Assembly (NCBI RefSeq): GCF_016097555.1
Contig: NC_054706.1
Location: 47,369,070 to 47,433,069 of the forward strand
DNA: 64,000 nt
From: Gigantopelta aegis
Taxonomy: Eukaryota > Mollusca > Gastropoda > Neomphalida > Peltospiridae
Reading direction: 5' to 3'
Every line of letters starts with the position of its first letter. The stretch's first letter is position 1. Position numbers and translations under genes: made by a program. Under the pieces are notes generated by a model. The model ran no database searches. It was not told where the DNA came from and saw only the letters and a program-made list of their open reading frames with translations. Of this stretch, positions 1-9,654 are shown piece after piece.

Positions 1-408
1 TGTGATACTGTTCTCAGTATTCTCTAGTGAGTGAAGACACAGTCGTTTATTTGACACAGGTGATTGTGTGGTCCGCGGTCGCTTGACACCATGCTGACGT
101 GTGTGTGTAATATATTTATCATGACGATTAAAGGAGACTCCACACTGCTCACACTTGTAGTTTTCTCTCATGTGTATAGACCTGTTGTGTCTTAATAGAT
201 TTTTCCTTAAAGTAAATGTTTTGCAACACATACTGCAGTCATATCGTTTTGAAGATAATCCAGTCTTTTCACCAGAAAGGTTTGCTGCTAGTAACTCGAT
301 CCGCTTCATGTTGACTTCTTCGTCATCAGAGTAATGATTTGCATTAGCCCATGTATCTAACGCTTCGGCCGTCTTCACGTTATTCAGAAATTGTCGTTTT
401 TCCGTCAT
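1..408 (-). CDS. C2H2 zinc-finger protein, N-terminal part (cut by window edge)
   Basis: An open frame of 136 codons runs from an ATG at 408-406 off the left edge with no stop. It begins MTEKRQFLNNVKTAEALDTW and holds two C2H2 fingers. The first, at about residues 67-90, has the pattern C-x2-C-x12-H-x4-H (YDCSMCCKTF...). The second, about residues 95-117, has C-x2-C-x12-H-x3-H (YKCEQCGVSF...HTRQH). A basic stretch GVKRPRTTQ follows and could be a nuclear localisation signal. Such fingers usually bind DNA; the target is unknown. The protein is not assigned to a named gene. The start could be internal to a longer spliced gene, and the ORF could equally belong to a mobile element, since the next 9 kb is all repeats. 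The fingers are clear; gene identity is open. Confidence 0.6.
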   Translation of the reverse strand, partial: MTEKRQFLNNVKTAEALDTWANANHYSDDEEVNMKRIELLAANLSGEKTGLSSKRYDCSMCCKTFTLRKNLLRHNRSIHMRENYKCEQCGVSFNRHDKYITHTRQHGVKRPRTTQSPVSNKRLCLHSLENTENSIT

Positions 409-1295
409 TAGTAAATTGTTCCACGTTATAGAAACAAATGTCTCAGTTACCTATACGATCTAATTTACCTTTAAAAATGTATTACTGGCGAATATAAAAA
501 TCAACAAAGTCGGTATCTCCAGATGTTTTCTGCACGAGAGCTATCTGTTGATATGTCTTGATTGGCGATCCGATCATAAATGGCCCAATGACGCTAAACC
601 TAACTCTTTATTGTACATTCAAAATACAAGAATGGACATGCTCATTTTATAATTATTACAAATAGTATAGATAACATGACTGATAACCAATTCGTGTAAT
701 CAGAGGGGTGGTAGGTTCGATCATACCCGAAAAAGATTTCTAACTACATAGCAATAAAACTGAAATCACCCCTCCGAAATAGACTCATCCAACAATGCAG
801 ATGTGTTGTGGTGAGTAGCTAAATATGTGACCTCGATTGAGTAGCCTACACAAAAACTTTCTTCTCACTTGAAATCGTGGTTGTTGTCTATACATCAAAC
901 AAAATATAATATTAAACCACTGTTCGTTAAACAAGCGTTGTATGAACTAATTTCCAGTAGATTAAGTACAATACTAGTAATAACAAACACTACCATTAAT
1001 AACGGTGACCTTATTAGGCCTAACCGACTGGGGTGACGCGCGATCTATTTATAGCGCGATGGGCACTTCCAGTATTGCACCACGCCCATGCAATAGAAGA
1101 CCACGCAATAGGATCCCTCGATAACAATAGGATCCCTCGTTAACAATAGGAGCTGGCTGATGTTCAACTCTTATTTCCTTTTCATCACCTATGCACCATC
1201 CCAGATAGCACATACCACGGCCTTTGGTGTTTTTATTGGGGTGGATTTTAAAAAATATTAATATATATATTTAGCAATATAAATAGGTATCATAA
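409..1295. other. Non-coding stretch, no gene seen
   Basis: No convincing coding region or known repeat. A short direct duplication with the core ATAGGATCCCTCG lies at about 1108-1150. GC-richer sequence at 1030-1100 contains GCGCGATCTATTTATAGCGC, an imperfect palindrome. This may include the 5' flank of the zinc-finger ORF, but no promoter element could be assigned. Confidence 0.4.
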
Positions 1296-1297
1296 TA

Positions 1298-1342
<45 letters not shown>
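1298..1342. repeat. (CA)n microsatellite
   Basis: An uninterrupted CA dinucleotide run of about 22 units, followed by shorter imperfect CATACA units up to about 1375. Confidence 0.95.
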
Positions 1343-1347
<5 letters not shown>

Positions 1348-2006
1348 ATACAAATTATATACCTACGCATACACACATAAACATGTACGTTAACGCGTTC
1401 ATGTAGAATACCACTGATAAATGATATGGTGATAAAATAAGGAAGCGAAACTTACGTTTAGCATGCTTAGACTTTCATGTTTGTATATTACGTTTTAACA
1501 TTGTTTCACTAACGATTCAAGCGGTAGAGAGTGATACAAGACAGAACTTACTCAACCCACGATGCCATCACAAACAACTCAGGAACTGTACATCCGTATG
1601 TGTTTTTGCTGTTTGTTAACTTTTAAATGCTAGAACACTGGGGTGTGTGCCCAGGACAGCTTGGTTGAACTTCAGTGGGATATAAGCACGAAAATAAAGT
1701 TAAACTGAACTAACTAGAACACGTCCGTTCTGTGTTGTTATCGGTCGTATCCACAAGAGAAGTATAATTACAAGTCCATGATGTGGATCTATTTTTATTC
1801 GTTCGTTCCCCAAGAACTGAAATATGTTATACATGTAGGCTATATGCATGTATATGTTGGACTTGAAGTCTATGATGTGGATCTATATTGGTTCAAGTTC
1901 CCCAGGAACGGAAGTATTTGTTTAGACTTTTATACATGTATATTTACATGTATATGTTGGGCTATTGTTATTTGGTCGCTAACGTGCATGATATGGTTAT
2001 TTGAAT

Positions 2007-2350
2007 GAATGAATGAATGTTTAACGAATGAATGAATGAATGTTTAACGACACCCCAGCACGAAAAATACATCGGCTATTGGGTGTCAAACTATGGTAAT
2101 GCAAATAAATAAAGTGATGATCAACATCAATATAAAAATTCAAGATTTAAATAAAAACAGTGTAAAGAACTGTGCAAAAATAAAAATATCACAGATAGAT
2201 ACTGACTTTTACTCAAAATTTAAATTGTGCTGTATTGGTCATTGTCAAAGAGAATGTTACACCCCTGCACCACGGTGAGGTTACAGCACGCGCAGGGGAA
2301 TGTTTAACGATACCCCAGCACAAAAATGCACATCGGCTGTTGGGTGTCAC
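2007..2350 (-). repeat. Two LINE 3'-tail fragments, - strand
   Basis: A (GAAT)n run leads into GTTTAACGACACCCCAGCAC and then ATACATCGGCTATTGGGTGTC. On the - strand this is the 3' end of the LINE seen at 19697-20315: CACCCAATAGCCGAT, then GTGCTGGGGTGTCGTTAAAC and a (CATT)n tail. A second, shorter copy lies at about 2303-2350. The sequence between them is probably further 3' UTR of the first copy. Both are 5'-truncated insertions. Confidence 0.75.
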
Positions 2351-2354
2351 AAAG

Positions 2355-2760
2355 ATTATTTCGACACTTGGTCGAGATGTTAAAAAGAAAAAGAAAGACG
2401 TTGCCGCCACATAGCCCAGTAGAAAAGCGCTCGCCTGATGCGCGGTCGTTCTAGGATCGATCCCCATCGGTGGACCCATTAGACTATTTCATTAGGTCGT
2501 GGTATGTGCTATCCTGCCATATACAAGATCCCTTGCTACTAATAAAAAAATGCATATAAGATTCCTTGCTACTAATAGGAAAAAAAGGTAGCGGGTTTCC
2601 TCTCTGAAGACTAAATGTCAAAATTAATAAATGTTTGACATGCAATAGCCGATGATTAATAAATCAATGTGCTCTTTAGTTATGTTACACTCCAACCAGT
2701 GCTCCGCGGTTAATACTTTTAAAGTCGGTGGCATATGCTCAGTAGTAGTACAGGGCGCAC
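2355..2760 (+). repeat. Composite repeat containing a tRNA-type SINE, copy 1
   Basis: The unit begins TTATTTCGACACTTGGTCGAG, contains a SINE from about 2401 (CATAGCCCAGTAGAAAAGCG; B-box-like GGATCGATCCC) ending in the tail CAATAGCCGATGATTAATAA, and closes with CACTCCAACCAGTGCTCCGC and GTCGGTGGCATATGCTCAGT. The same order recurs at 8877-9212. The two copies share flanks outside the SINE, so the whole block was copied rather than the SINE alone. Confidence 0.75.
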
Positions 2761-3154
2761 ATTAAGTCAATACTTGTCTTAATGTGCAGGACCAGTTTCT
2801 TCCTTCTATTTAGCAAATTTAAAATTGCGGGGAAAGTTTTGAAGGTTATCGTTGGAAGATTTATTTTGAAACATGGTGCCACAAGTTTTGAATACCAGCT
2901 ATATATAGGGTAATGTAACCATTTTCGGACATACATGTAGAAAGACCCACACTTGCTATGTCCGTTCGGACTAGCTTAGTGGCTATTACAGGGGTGAGGG
3001 TGTTGAACAAGGGTTTTTGTGCATGTTTAATGTACCAGTCAATGAGATCGCAAATTGGAGTTATCGGACGTGAATGACGTCCGCTCCAATCCAACGCATC
3101 TCGGGCCAATACGCTAAAATAACATACGTTGTGTGTATTTTTAATTAACACAGG

Positions 3155-3397
3155 GGTCGGGACGTAGCTCAGTGGTGAGGCGCTCACTCGATGCGCGATC
3201 GCTGTGGGGTCGATCCCCGTCGTTGGGCTCATTGGGCTATTTCTCATTCCAGCCAATGCACCACGACTGGTATATCAAAGGCCGTGGTATGTACTACCCT
3301 GTTTGTTTCCGCTTTCAATACCGGTGTGGTCTGACGCCATATAATCGTAAATAAAATGTGTTGAGTGCGTCATTGAATAAAACATTTCTTTCTTTTT
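3155..3397 (+). repeat. tRNA-derived SINE, internally deleted
   Basis: The head GGGACGTAGCTCAGTGG matches a Pol III A box and GGTCGATCCCC a B box. The body (CCAATGCACCACGACTGGTA) and tail (GTCTGACGCCATATAATCG ... AACATTTCTTTCTTT) match the full copy at 3742-4064. A block of the body after TACTACCCTGTTTG is missing. Confidence 0.85.
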
Positions 3398-3510
3398 AAT
3401 GAACACGGACCATCATGGGGGCAAATATGTAACAAAAATGGATAAGATGTTCACTTCTGGTAGAAAGTATATATAACTTGGGTCATATGGGGTTCAGGAC
3501 TTGCTGATTA

Positions 3511-3514
<4 letters not shown>

Positions 3515-3545
<31 letters not shown>
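3515..3545. repeat. (AAT)n microsatellite
   Basis: About ten uninterrupted AAT/ATA trinucleotides. Confidence 0.9.
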
Positions 3546-3550
<5 letters not shown>

Positions 3551-3741
3551 GCCAAGTTGAAAATGAGTGTATCCCATAATTCCCATGCGATATCGTTTAG
3601 TTTACGAGTATAATCAAAGTCTGTTGTAATATATAAACGATATATCTTACGAGATAATATTTATAACATTATATTTGTTACAACGCGCTAAATTGTTTAT
3701 GAGCAAAGCGAAGAACTTTTCTTTTTTACAAATGAAGAAAA

Positions 3742-4064
3742 AGGGGCGGGACGTAGCCCAGTGGTAAAGCGCTCGCTCGATGCGCGGTCGGTGTGGGATC
3801 GATCCCCGTCAGTGGGCCCATTGGGCTATTTCTTGTTCCAGCCAGTGCACTATGACTGGCATATCAAAGGCCGTGGTATGTACTACCCTGTCTGTGGGAT
3901 GGTGCATATCAAAGACCTCTTGCTGCTAATCGAAAAGAGTAGCCCATGAAGTGACGACAGCGGGTTTCCTCTCTCAATATATGTGTGGTCCTTAACCATA
4001 TGTCTGACGTCATATGACCGTAAATAAAATGTGTTGTGCGTCGTTAAACAAAATATTCCTTTTT
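3742..4064 (+). repeat. tRNA-derived SINE, near full length
   Basis: The head GGGGCGGGACGTAGCCCAGT carries an A-box-like region, and GGATCGATCCCC a B-box-like region. The body has the blocks GGCCGTGGTATGTACTACCC, AGTAGCCCATGAAGTG and GCGGGTTTCCTCTCTCAATA. The tail is TGACGTCATATGACCGTAAA ... GCGTCGTTAAACAAAATATT. It serves as the reference copy for the other SINE calls in this window. It is a non-autonomous retroelement, not a functional tRNA gene: the tRNA-like part ends before any acceptor-stem complement. Confidence 0.9.
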
Positions 4065-4788
4065 ACTAAAGAAAAACTAAACATGGTAGTTATTATTGAG
4101 TGCATAACCAAGCAGTATTTATCGATTTTAAGTATTTGCTGTTCCACAATGCATATATTTCAAATCCTAAGCTACTTACAAACAAAACCTAAAACATACA
4201 GCATGTTTTAATGACGCTCAGTCGCGCGCGTGCGTGCGTCTGTATGTGCTTTTGTCATTGTGTTCGTGTTTTGTCAAATGTGCGGAAATTTGTCCGCGCA
4301 AGTAGTCTACTGTTTGACTGATTATTTAATGGCACACAGCTTTGAAGTGGCAACTATTTGACTGAAGTGACAGGGAAGAGCACGTAGTTTGTAAACATGT
4401 GTAACTTGTTGACATTGAAGACGTGTTTGTAGTAATTCCGGCCCATGCAAAAGTAGAGGTTTTTTTTTGTAAAATGGGTGTACTCCGGCCAGGTTTAGAG
4501 GGTGTGTTTGTTTAAACCAATATGCTGGGAGAAAGAGCTTTTCATGGCATGTGTCCCCCAGGCTGGCAAGGTACATACAAAAATCCACGGACCTGTTGAT
4601 ATTAATAAAAATGTTACAGCCTCTAAGGCTATATAGAAACATATTCTCGGAACCGAACATACGGGTACTTCGACCCCTGACCGCCATTGTTTATCATGTG
4701 ACGCGGTGAAGCGCTTTCTTAGTTATGTATGGTTTGATAGTGAATTGAGGCAACTTTGGTCGATCATTTACAGCAGTTAACGGCCAAG
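4065..4788. other. Non-coding stretch, no gene supported
   Basis: Contains an open - strand frame of 121 codons at 4322-4687 with no recognisable domain and a TG/CG-rich low-complexity tract at about 4217-4280. The end of this stretch directly precedes the ATG of the THAP relic, so part of it may be that relic's former 5' flank. Confidence 0.35.
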
Positions 4789-4960
4789 ATGGCTGAAACA
4801 AGTTGTGCAGTTGGCTGCATAAATCATAACATGGTGTAAAAAAAATATATCGTTTTATAAATTTCGAAAAGAAGAGATCAGACGCCGCTTCTGGGTTGAT
4901 GCACTAAAACGTGACAAACCTGAATAAACGCCATGGCTTCCCATACAGAATGTGACTACG
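4789..4960 (+). pseudogene. THAP-domain relic (broken)
   Basis: From the ATG at 4789 the frame reads MAETSCAVGCINHNM, the usual start of a THAP zinc-binding domain with its first cysteine pair. After a frame change the sequence reads FYKFRKEEIRRRFWVDALKR and then DKPE, a stop, and TPWLP. This matches the THAP pattern of a basic FxKF segment, RRxFWVDALKRD and a W-x-P block. THAP domains occur in host DNA-binding proteins and in transposases such as P-type elements. Here there are at least one frameshift and several in-frame stops (for example TAA soon after the first cysteines), and the Cx2H half of the domain was not found, so it cannot be functional. Confidence 0.65.
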
Positions 4961-4992
4961 TTGGGTTTAATGTTGTTGCTTGTCGACACTAA

Positions 4993-5692
4993 AGCATGCA
5001 GCACACGCTGCGACAAGTGGAGATTTTTGTCGCCGGAGACCGCACACTAGGAGACCAGTGCGCACACTTGGCGACGACAGGAGATTTTTATCGCCGACTA
5101 TCGCACATTTAACCCTTATATTTAACCCTTCCTTTTCCTTGCTGAGGTCTAATAGTGATCTTTTCCCTACATACATTGTTGTTGAAAGGCCATTTTAGGC
5201 GCAATTCTGATACCAATGCAGTTGCTAGCAAGTGATGGTGCTTTCGTGACGTCACTCAACTGCACCCTTGCTGTTCCTGTTCATGTACTCTGGACACTCG
5301 ATATTGAACAAGGACGGTCGTTCCGCCCACAATTCAACAATGATATCCTCATTATCGTGTGTCCAACTAAAATGCTTCCATGGGGGCTGCCATTTTGAAG
5401 TCATGTGTCACGACAGCCAGCGTTGATTGGTCAATCGAAGAAACTAGTCTCGCGTCTCCGTCGCAAAACCCCGCACACGCTGCGACAAGTGGAGACGAGT
5501 GGAAACAAATGTCAAACATGTTTGATTTTTGGAAACAGTCTCATGCGACTGTTTCCACTTGTCGCCGTATCCTAGCACACGTCGAGACTTGTTGAGATTT
5601 TTGTTTCAAGTCCCTAGCACACGCTGAGATGAGTGGAGATTTCTGTCTCCTGCGATAAAAATCTCCACTTGTCGCAGCGTGTGCTGCATGCT
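4993..5692. mobile_element. MITE with about 35-bp inverted ends and TAA target duplication (PIF/Harbinger-like)
   Basis: The left end AGCATGCAGCACACGCTGCG continues into ACAAGTGGAGATTTT; the right end is its reverse complement (CGCAGCGTGTGCTGCATGCT). Both ends are flanked by TAA, the 3-bp target duplication usual for Harbinger-type elements. The interior is made largely of further direct and inverted copies of a GACAAGTGGAGA / CACACGCTG motif. No transposase frame is present, so it is non-autonomous. Superfamily assignment rests on the target duplication only. Confidence 0.8.
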
Positions 5693-6007
5693 TAACCGAC
5701 GTTAATAGCAACCAAAATGGTTAAAGCATATGCAATGATAAATATTCCACATTATACTGAAAATAAAATACACATTTCCATCGACTTCCATAAAAAAAAA
5801 CCCGGATGCATCCAGTTCTTGAATAAAGAGTATACTCTTTTTATCATCAAATGTGTGTGGTCTTCATTTTTCATTGAATCGAATTTTGCTTGGACATTCT
5901 CTATACTTGTATTTATTTGGCAATACTTCAGCTACTACAGTAATTATTTTTAAATTTTAAAATAAAAGTACATACCGTTCAATTATTATATTAGGCCTTG
6001 TTTGAAT

Positions 6008-6192
<185 letters not shown>

Positions 6193-6361
6193 AAAGAAAA
6201 CAAGTGTACATTAGGCCTATGTACATATACAACTTTAAAGAAATTATTTCTTTAAAATTGTGTTGTTGTTTTTTAAATCTACTCTATTATGGATCAATGT
6301 AATTTGGTGATTGTGGCACATTTGTAGATTTTGCTTCTATGCACAGGAACGTTTTTCCGTG

Positions 6362-6437
6362 AATGAATGAATGAATGAATATTTGTTTAACGACATCCCA
6401 GCACAAAAATACATATCGGCTATTGGGTGTCACAAAT

Positions 6438-6440
<3 letters not shown>
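6362..6440 (-). repeat. LINE 3'-tail fragment, - strand
   Basis: (GAAT)n, then GTTTAACGACATCCCAGCAC and ACATATCGGCTATTGGGTGT. It is the same 3' end as the fragments at 2007, 43745 and 45245, in - orientation, running into the AT microsatellite. Confidence 0.75.
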
Positions 6441-6510
<70 letters not shown>

Positions 6511-6519
6511 TATATATAC

Positions 6520-6611
<92 letters not shown>

Positions 6612-6650
6612 TTATATATACATGTGTATATATATATATATATATATATA
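6441..6650. repeat. Long (AT)n microsatellite
   Basis: About 200 bp of TA repeats, interrupted by two near-identical TTTATATATACATGTGTATA blocks, which suggests internal duplication. It ends exactly where the Tigger-like element begins. Confidence 0.95.
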
Positions 6651-8459
6651 CAGTGAAACCCCTCTGAACCGGACATCCATGGGATCAAGTAAAATATCAT
6701 GTTTTCAGAGGTGTCCGGTTTTCAGGGGTCTGCATTTACGTAACTACCTTCCCTTCTCCATTAAATAGTTAAGTTTATCGTTTATTTCTGCTAATGTTCT
6801 TTGCAAACTCAGCCTTATAAACCTCTCTCTTCTTGATAATGTCTCCAACTGCTTAATTTCCGATACTAAACTTTTCACCCAAAAATCTTAACGTTGGTTT
6901 AGGTTTACTTTCGAAACTTTTAATTATTTAAAGTTTATAATCGTGTGATAGTTCAACACGGCGACGTTTAGCTGGTCGTTTTGTCATGTTGAAACTCGAT
7001 ATGAAAATAAAATGTTACTAACATCTGTTCGACCATGCAAAGCCAACGTTACTTTTGTTTACTCTTTATTTTGCTAAATAAATGTTTTTAAAATAGCAAC
7101 AAATTCACACGATAGGAAGACAGTGAATTAAATTTAATTGTTATTTTTGTCGATCTTTGAAGCATATCATGTTACACGTTTGTGAAGGAATATATAGACC
7201 GTAAATCACCTAACATCTAACCCAAACCGGAACTCGGCTTATCGTAACCAACACAATATTTGTGTAAATTAAATATCTACGCTGGCGATGGGTCTTTTGT
7301 TAAAGGGACACACCCTAGTTACGGCTAGTTGTTAACCATTACGGCGTTGTTTTTCGCTATTAAACCCATTTTTTCACAAATAAAATTGCACTTTACTTAC
7401 CGTTTATTATTTAGAATATACATTTCCATTCACCTGAAGTGTTTTTTGGTAATCCTGGTAATCCAGGTTTTTGTAATACCACAAAATGCATTTTTCGTAT
7501 TTCATAAAATGGCACGGGCCTCTGAGAAAAAACCGTTGAGCAGACAAGGTCTAATCTATTTTTAGACGGGATATTCCCATTTCAATGTCACAGACGTTGG
7601 TATACCACGTGACCGTTATCATTTTGGTTCGGTTTATTTTCTCGTGCACGGTTCGCGCAATCAACATCCGATTTGTTGTTGTTCATTTGTGAGATTTTTC
7701 TTCACAGTTCGTGAACATTTTCAGTAACAATAAAGTTCAGACAAGTAAGTGTCTCAATACAAAACGTTACAAACCCTTAAAACCAATAATTTTGCTAAGT
7801 CTTACGATATCTGGAGAGGGGATACAACCAGGACAGAACAATTGGAACATGTCCAGGAGAGGTGAAAGGAACGCACCCCAAGTCTGTGAAATTTGTCGTG
7901 ACGTAGGCATTGTTGTGCTTCGAGCGACATCTACCGGTGACATCAGAATACTAACTTTCAAAATTATTTCAATCAATTGGGACATGGGGATTCCCATGGT
8001 ATTTATCGATATAAAACCTGCTTTTTCACTCCATTTGATAAAAACGTGATCTAAGTGTGTTACAGGTTTGTAGATTAACCAAATTATAATTTATTTTCGC
8101 TGGATGGAACTAGGGTGTGCGGCTTTAATTGTTTATTGACATGTTGACAACCTTGCCTACTTTGTGGCGTGTAACAGTGATCACATTGATAACAGCGAGC
8201 CCGAGCATGTGCACATTATGTGTTCGCAGACAGGTAATCCGGCTGGATTGACATCGGGAGCGACTGGTAGCGGTTTGGTCATTCGGTTTTCATGGGGATG
8301 ATTTACACTAAATTGACACATTGGGACCGAATTGTTTGTCCGGTGTTCGGTTTAGAGGTGTACAATTTAGTGCTAAAAGTGGCGTAAATCACGGGACCGT
8401 GGGAAAACGTCCCGTTTTGAGGGGATTCCGGTTTAGAGGGGGTCCGGTGTTGAGGGGTT

Positions 8460-8465
<6 letters not shown>
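6651..8465. mobile_element. Non-autonomous Tigger/pogo-like DNA element (Tc1-mariner type)
   Basis: The left end is CAGTGAAACCCCTCTGAACC, continuing GGACA; the right end reads GGTCCGGTGTTGAGGGGTTT then CAC. The two match as inverted repeats of about 22 bp with a few mismatches, and TA dinucleotides of the AT microsatellite flank both. Additional CCGGTTT-type subterminal repeats lie inside both ends. No transposase was recognised. The right-most base differs from the left end. It carries the nested element at 7304-8124. Confidence 0.7.
7304..8124. mobile_element. Nested TTAA-flanked MITE (piggyBac-like)
   Basis: The left end AGGGACACACCCTAGTT and the right end AACTAGGGTGTGCGGCT are inverted repeats, and TTAA flanks both (7300-7303 and 8125-8128). 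TTAA duplication is characteristic of piggyBac-type transposition. The 821-bp interior has no recognisable transposase; a 112-codon open frame at 7711-8049 (some of it on a non-ATG start) has no known domain. It is inserted in the Tigger-like element and so is younger. Confidence 0.75.
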
Positions 8466-8504
<39 letters not shown>

Positions 8505-8505
8505 G
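8466..8505. repeat. (AT)n microsatellite, right part
   Basis: A TA run directly after the Tigger-like element. With 6441-6650 it is probably one microsatellite split by that insertion. Confidence 0.85.
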
Positions 8506-8510
8506 TATAT

Positions 8511-8815
8511 GCGCTCGCCTGATGCGTGATCGATCTAGGATCGATCCCCGTCGGTGGGCCCATTAAGCTATTTCTCGTTCCAGCCAGTGCTCCACAACTG
8601 GTGTAACAAAGGCCGTGGTATGTATTATCCTGTCTGTGGGATAGTGCATATAAAAGATCCCTTGTTGCTAATCAAAAAGAGTAGCCCATGAAGTGATGAA
8701 AGCAGGTTTCCTCTCTCAACATCTATATGTGGTCCGTAACCATATGTCCGACGCCATATAACCGTAAATAAAATGTACTGAGTGCGTCGTTAACTTTTTT
8801 TCTTTTTTTTTCTTC
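8511..8815 (+). repeat. tRNA-derived SINE, 5' end missing
   Basis: Starts inside the head at GCGCTCGCCTGATGCGTGAT, followed by GGATCGATCCCCGTCGGTGG, the body and the full tail GACGCCATATAACCGTAAAT ... GAGTGCGTCGTTAAC, ending in a T-rich run. The A-box part is absent where the AT microsatellite begins. Confidence 0.85.
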
Positions 8816-8876
8816 TTTGTTTTTTTAAAATTATTTTTGCCTTGCTAACATGCATGTTAAAGTTCATGTTATGGTT

Positions 8877-9212
8877 ATTTCGACACTTGGTCGAGATGCA
8901 AAAACGAAAACAAAGACGTTGCCGCCACATAGCCTAGTGTAAAAGCGCTCAACTGATGCGCGGTTGATCTAGGATCGATCCCCATCGGTGGACCCATTAG
9001 GTTATTCACAATTGGTTACCAGGTATAACAAAGGCAGAGGTATGTGCTATCCTGTCATATAATATCCCTTGCTACTAATAAATCAGTGTGCTCTAGTGTT
9101 GTCATTAAACAAAACAAACTTTTAGTTATATTAGGGCCTACACTCCAACCGGTGCTCCGCGGTTAATATTTTAAAGTCGGTGGCATATGTTCAGTAGTAG
9201 TACAGGGTGTGA
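8877..9212 (+). repeat. Composite repeat containing a SINE, copy 2
   Basis: The same block order as 2355-2760: TTATTTCGACACTTGGTCGA, SINE head from about 8915, SINE tail with CAGTGTGCTCTAGTGTTGTC, then CACTCCAACCGGTGCTCCGC and GTCGGTGGCATATGTTCAGT. Internal parts of the SINE are shorter here. Confidence 0.75.
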
Positions 9213-9290
9213 GTACGTGTGTGTGTGAGATTGCTTTTGTCACTGTGTGCGTGAATGCTTGTGTGGTTTTTGTTCATGGTTTGTTTTTAA

Positions 9291-9546
9291 AGGGACATTC
9301 CTGAATTTGCTGCATTGTAAGATGTTTCCGACTAATAAAATATTTCTACGATTAAACTTACATATTAAATATATTTTCTTGTTTAGAATATCAGTGTTTG
9401 TATATTCAATGTGTTTCTTGTCATCTCAGTATTTGTAAGAAGCCCAAACTGGATTTTGTCTTCAAATAATTTCATACGTACGAAAAAACTATATATCTGT
9501 TAGTCGATAACATCTTAAAAATTGCTGCTAAGTCGGGAATGTCCCT
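9291..9546. mobile_element. TTAA-flanked MITE, short form
   Basis: Ends AGGGACATTCCTGAATTTGC and GTCGGGAATGTCCCT are inverted repeats, flanked by TTAA (9287-9290 and 9547-9550). The 256-bp element is the same family as the 383-bp copy at 21624-22006 but lacks an internal block of about 125 bp. It ends only 108 bp before the eIF3L start codon. Confidence 0.85.
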
Positions 9547-9654
9547 TTAACAATACTTTTAACGTGTAAAAATATTGCAGTTGTCGCCCTTACTTAAATC
9601 TTTCGTCTTCGCTTTTGTTTCCGGTTAGTGGAACGTTCGCCATATTTTTCCAAC
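9547..9654 (+). promoter_or_regulatory. Probable eIF3L promoter and 5' UTR
   Basis: The short gap between the MITE and the start codon has no TATA box. It holds pyrimidine-rich sequence (TCTTTCGTCTTCGC at about 9599-9612), an ETS-type core TTCCGG at 9619-9624 and CGCCATATTTT at about 9638-9648, which resembles a YY1 site. Pyrimidine-rich starts and ETS sites are common in translation-factor genes. The transcription start itself cannot be read from sequence. Confidence 0.45.

Noticed and set aside
3742-3830. tRNA-like sequences (A and B box) at SINE heads
   Set aside because: They continue into the SINE body, lack a complete cloverleaf and acceptor stem, and recur many times; not tRNA genes.
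4322-4687. 121-codon - strand frame
   Set aside because: No domain recognised and no supporting context; length is compatible with chance.
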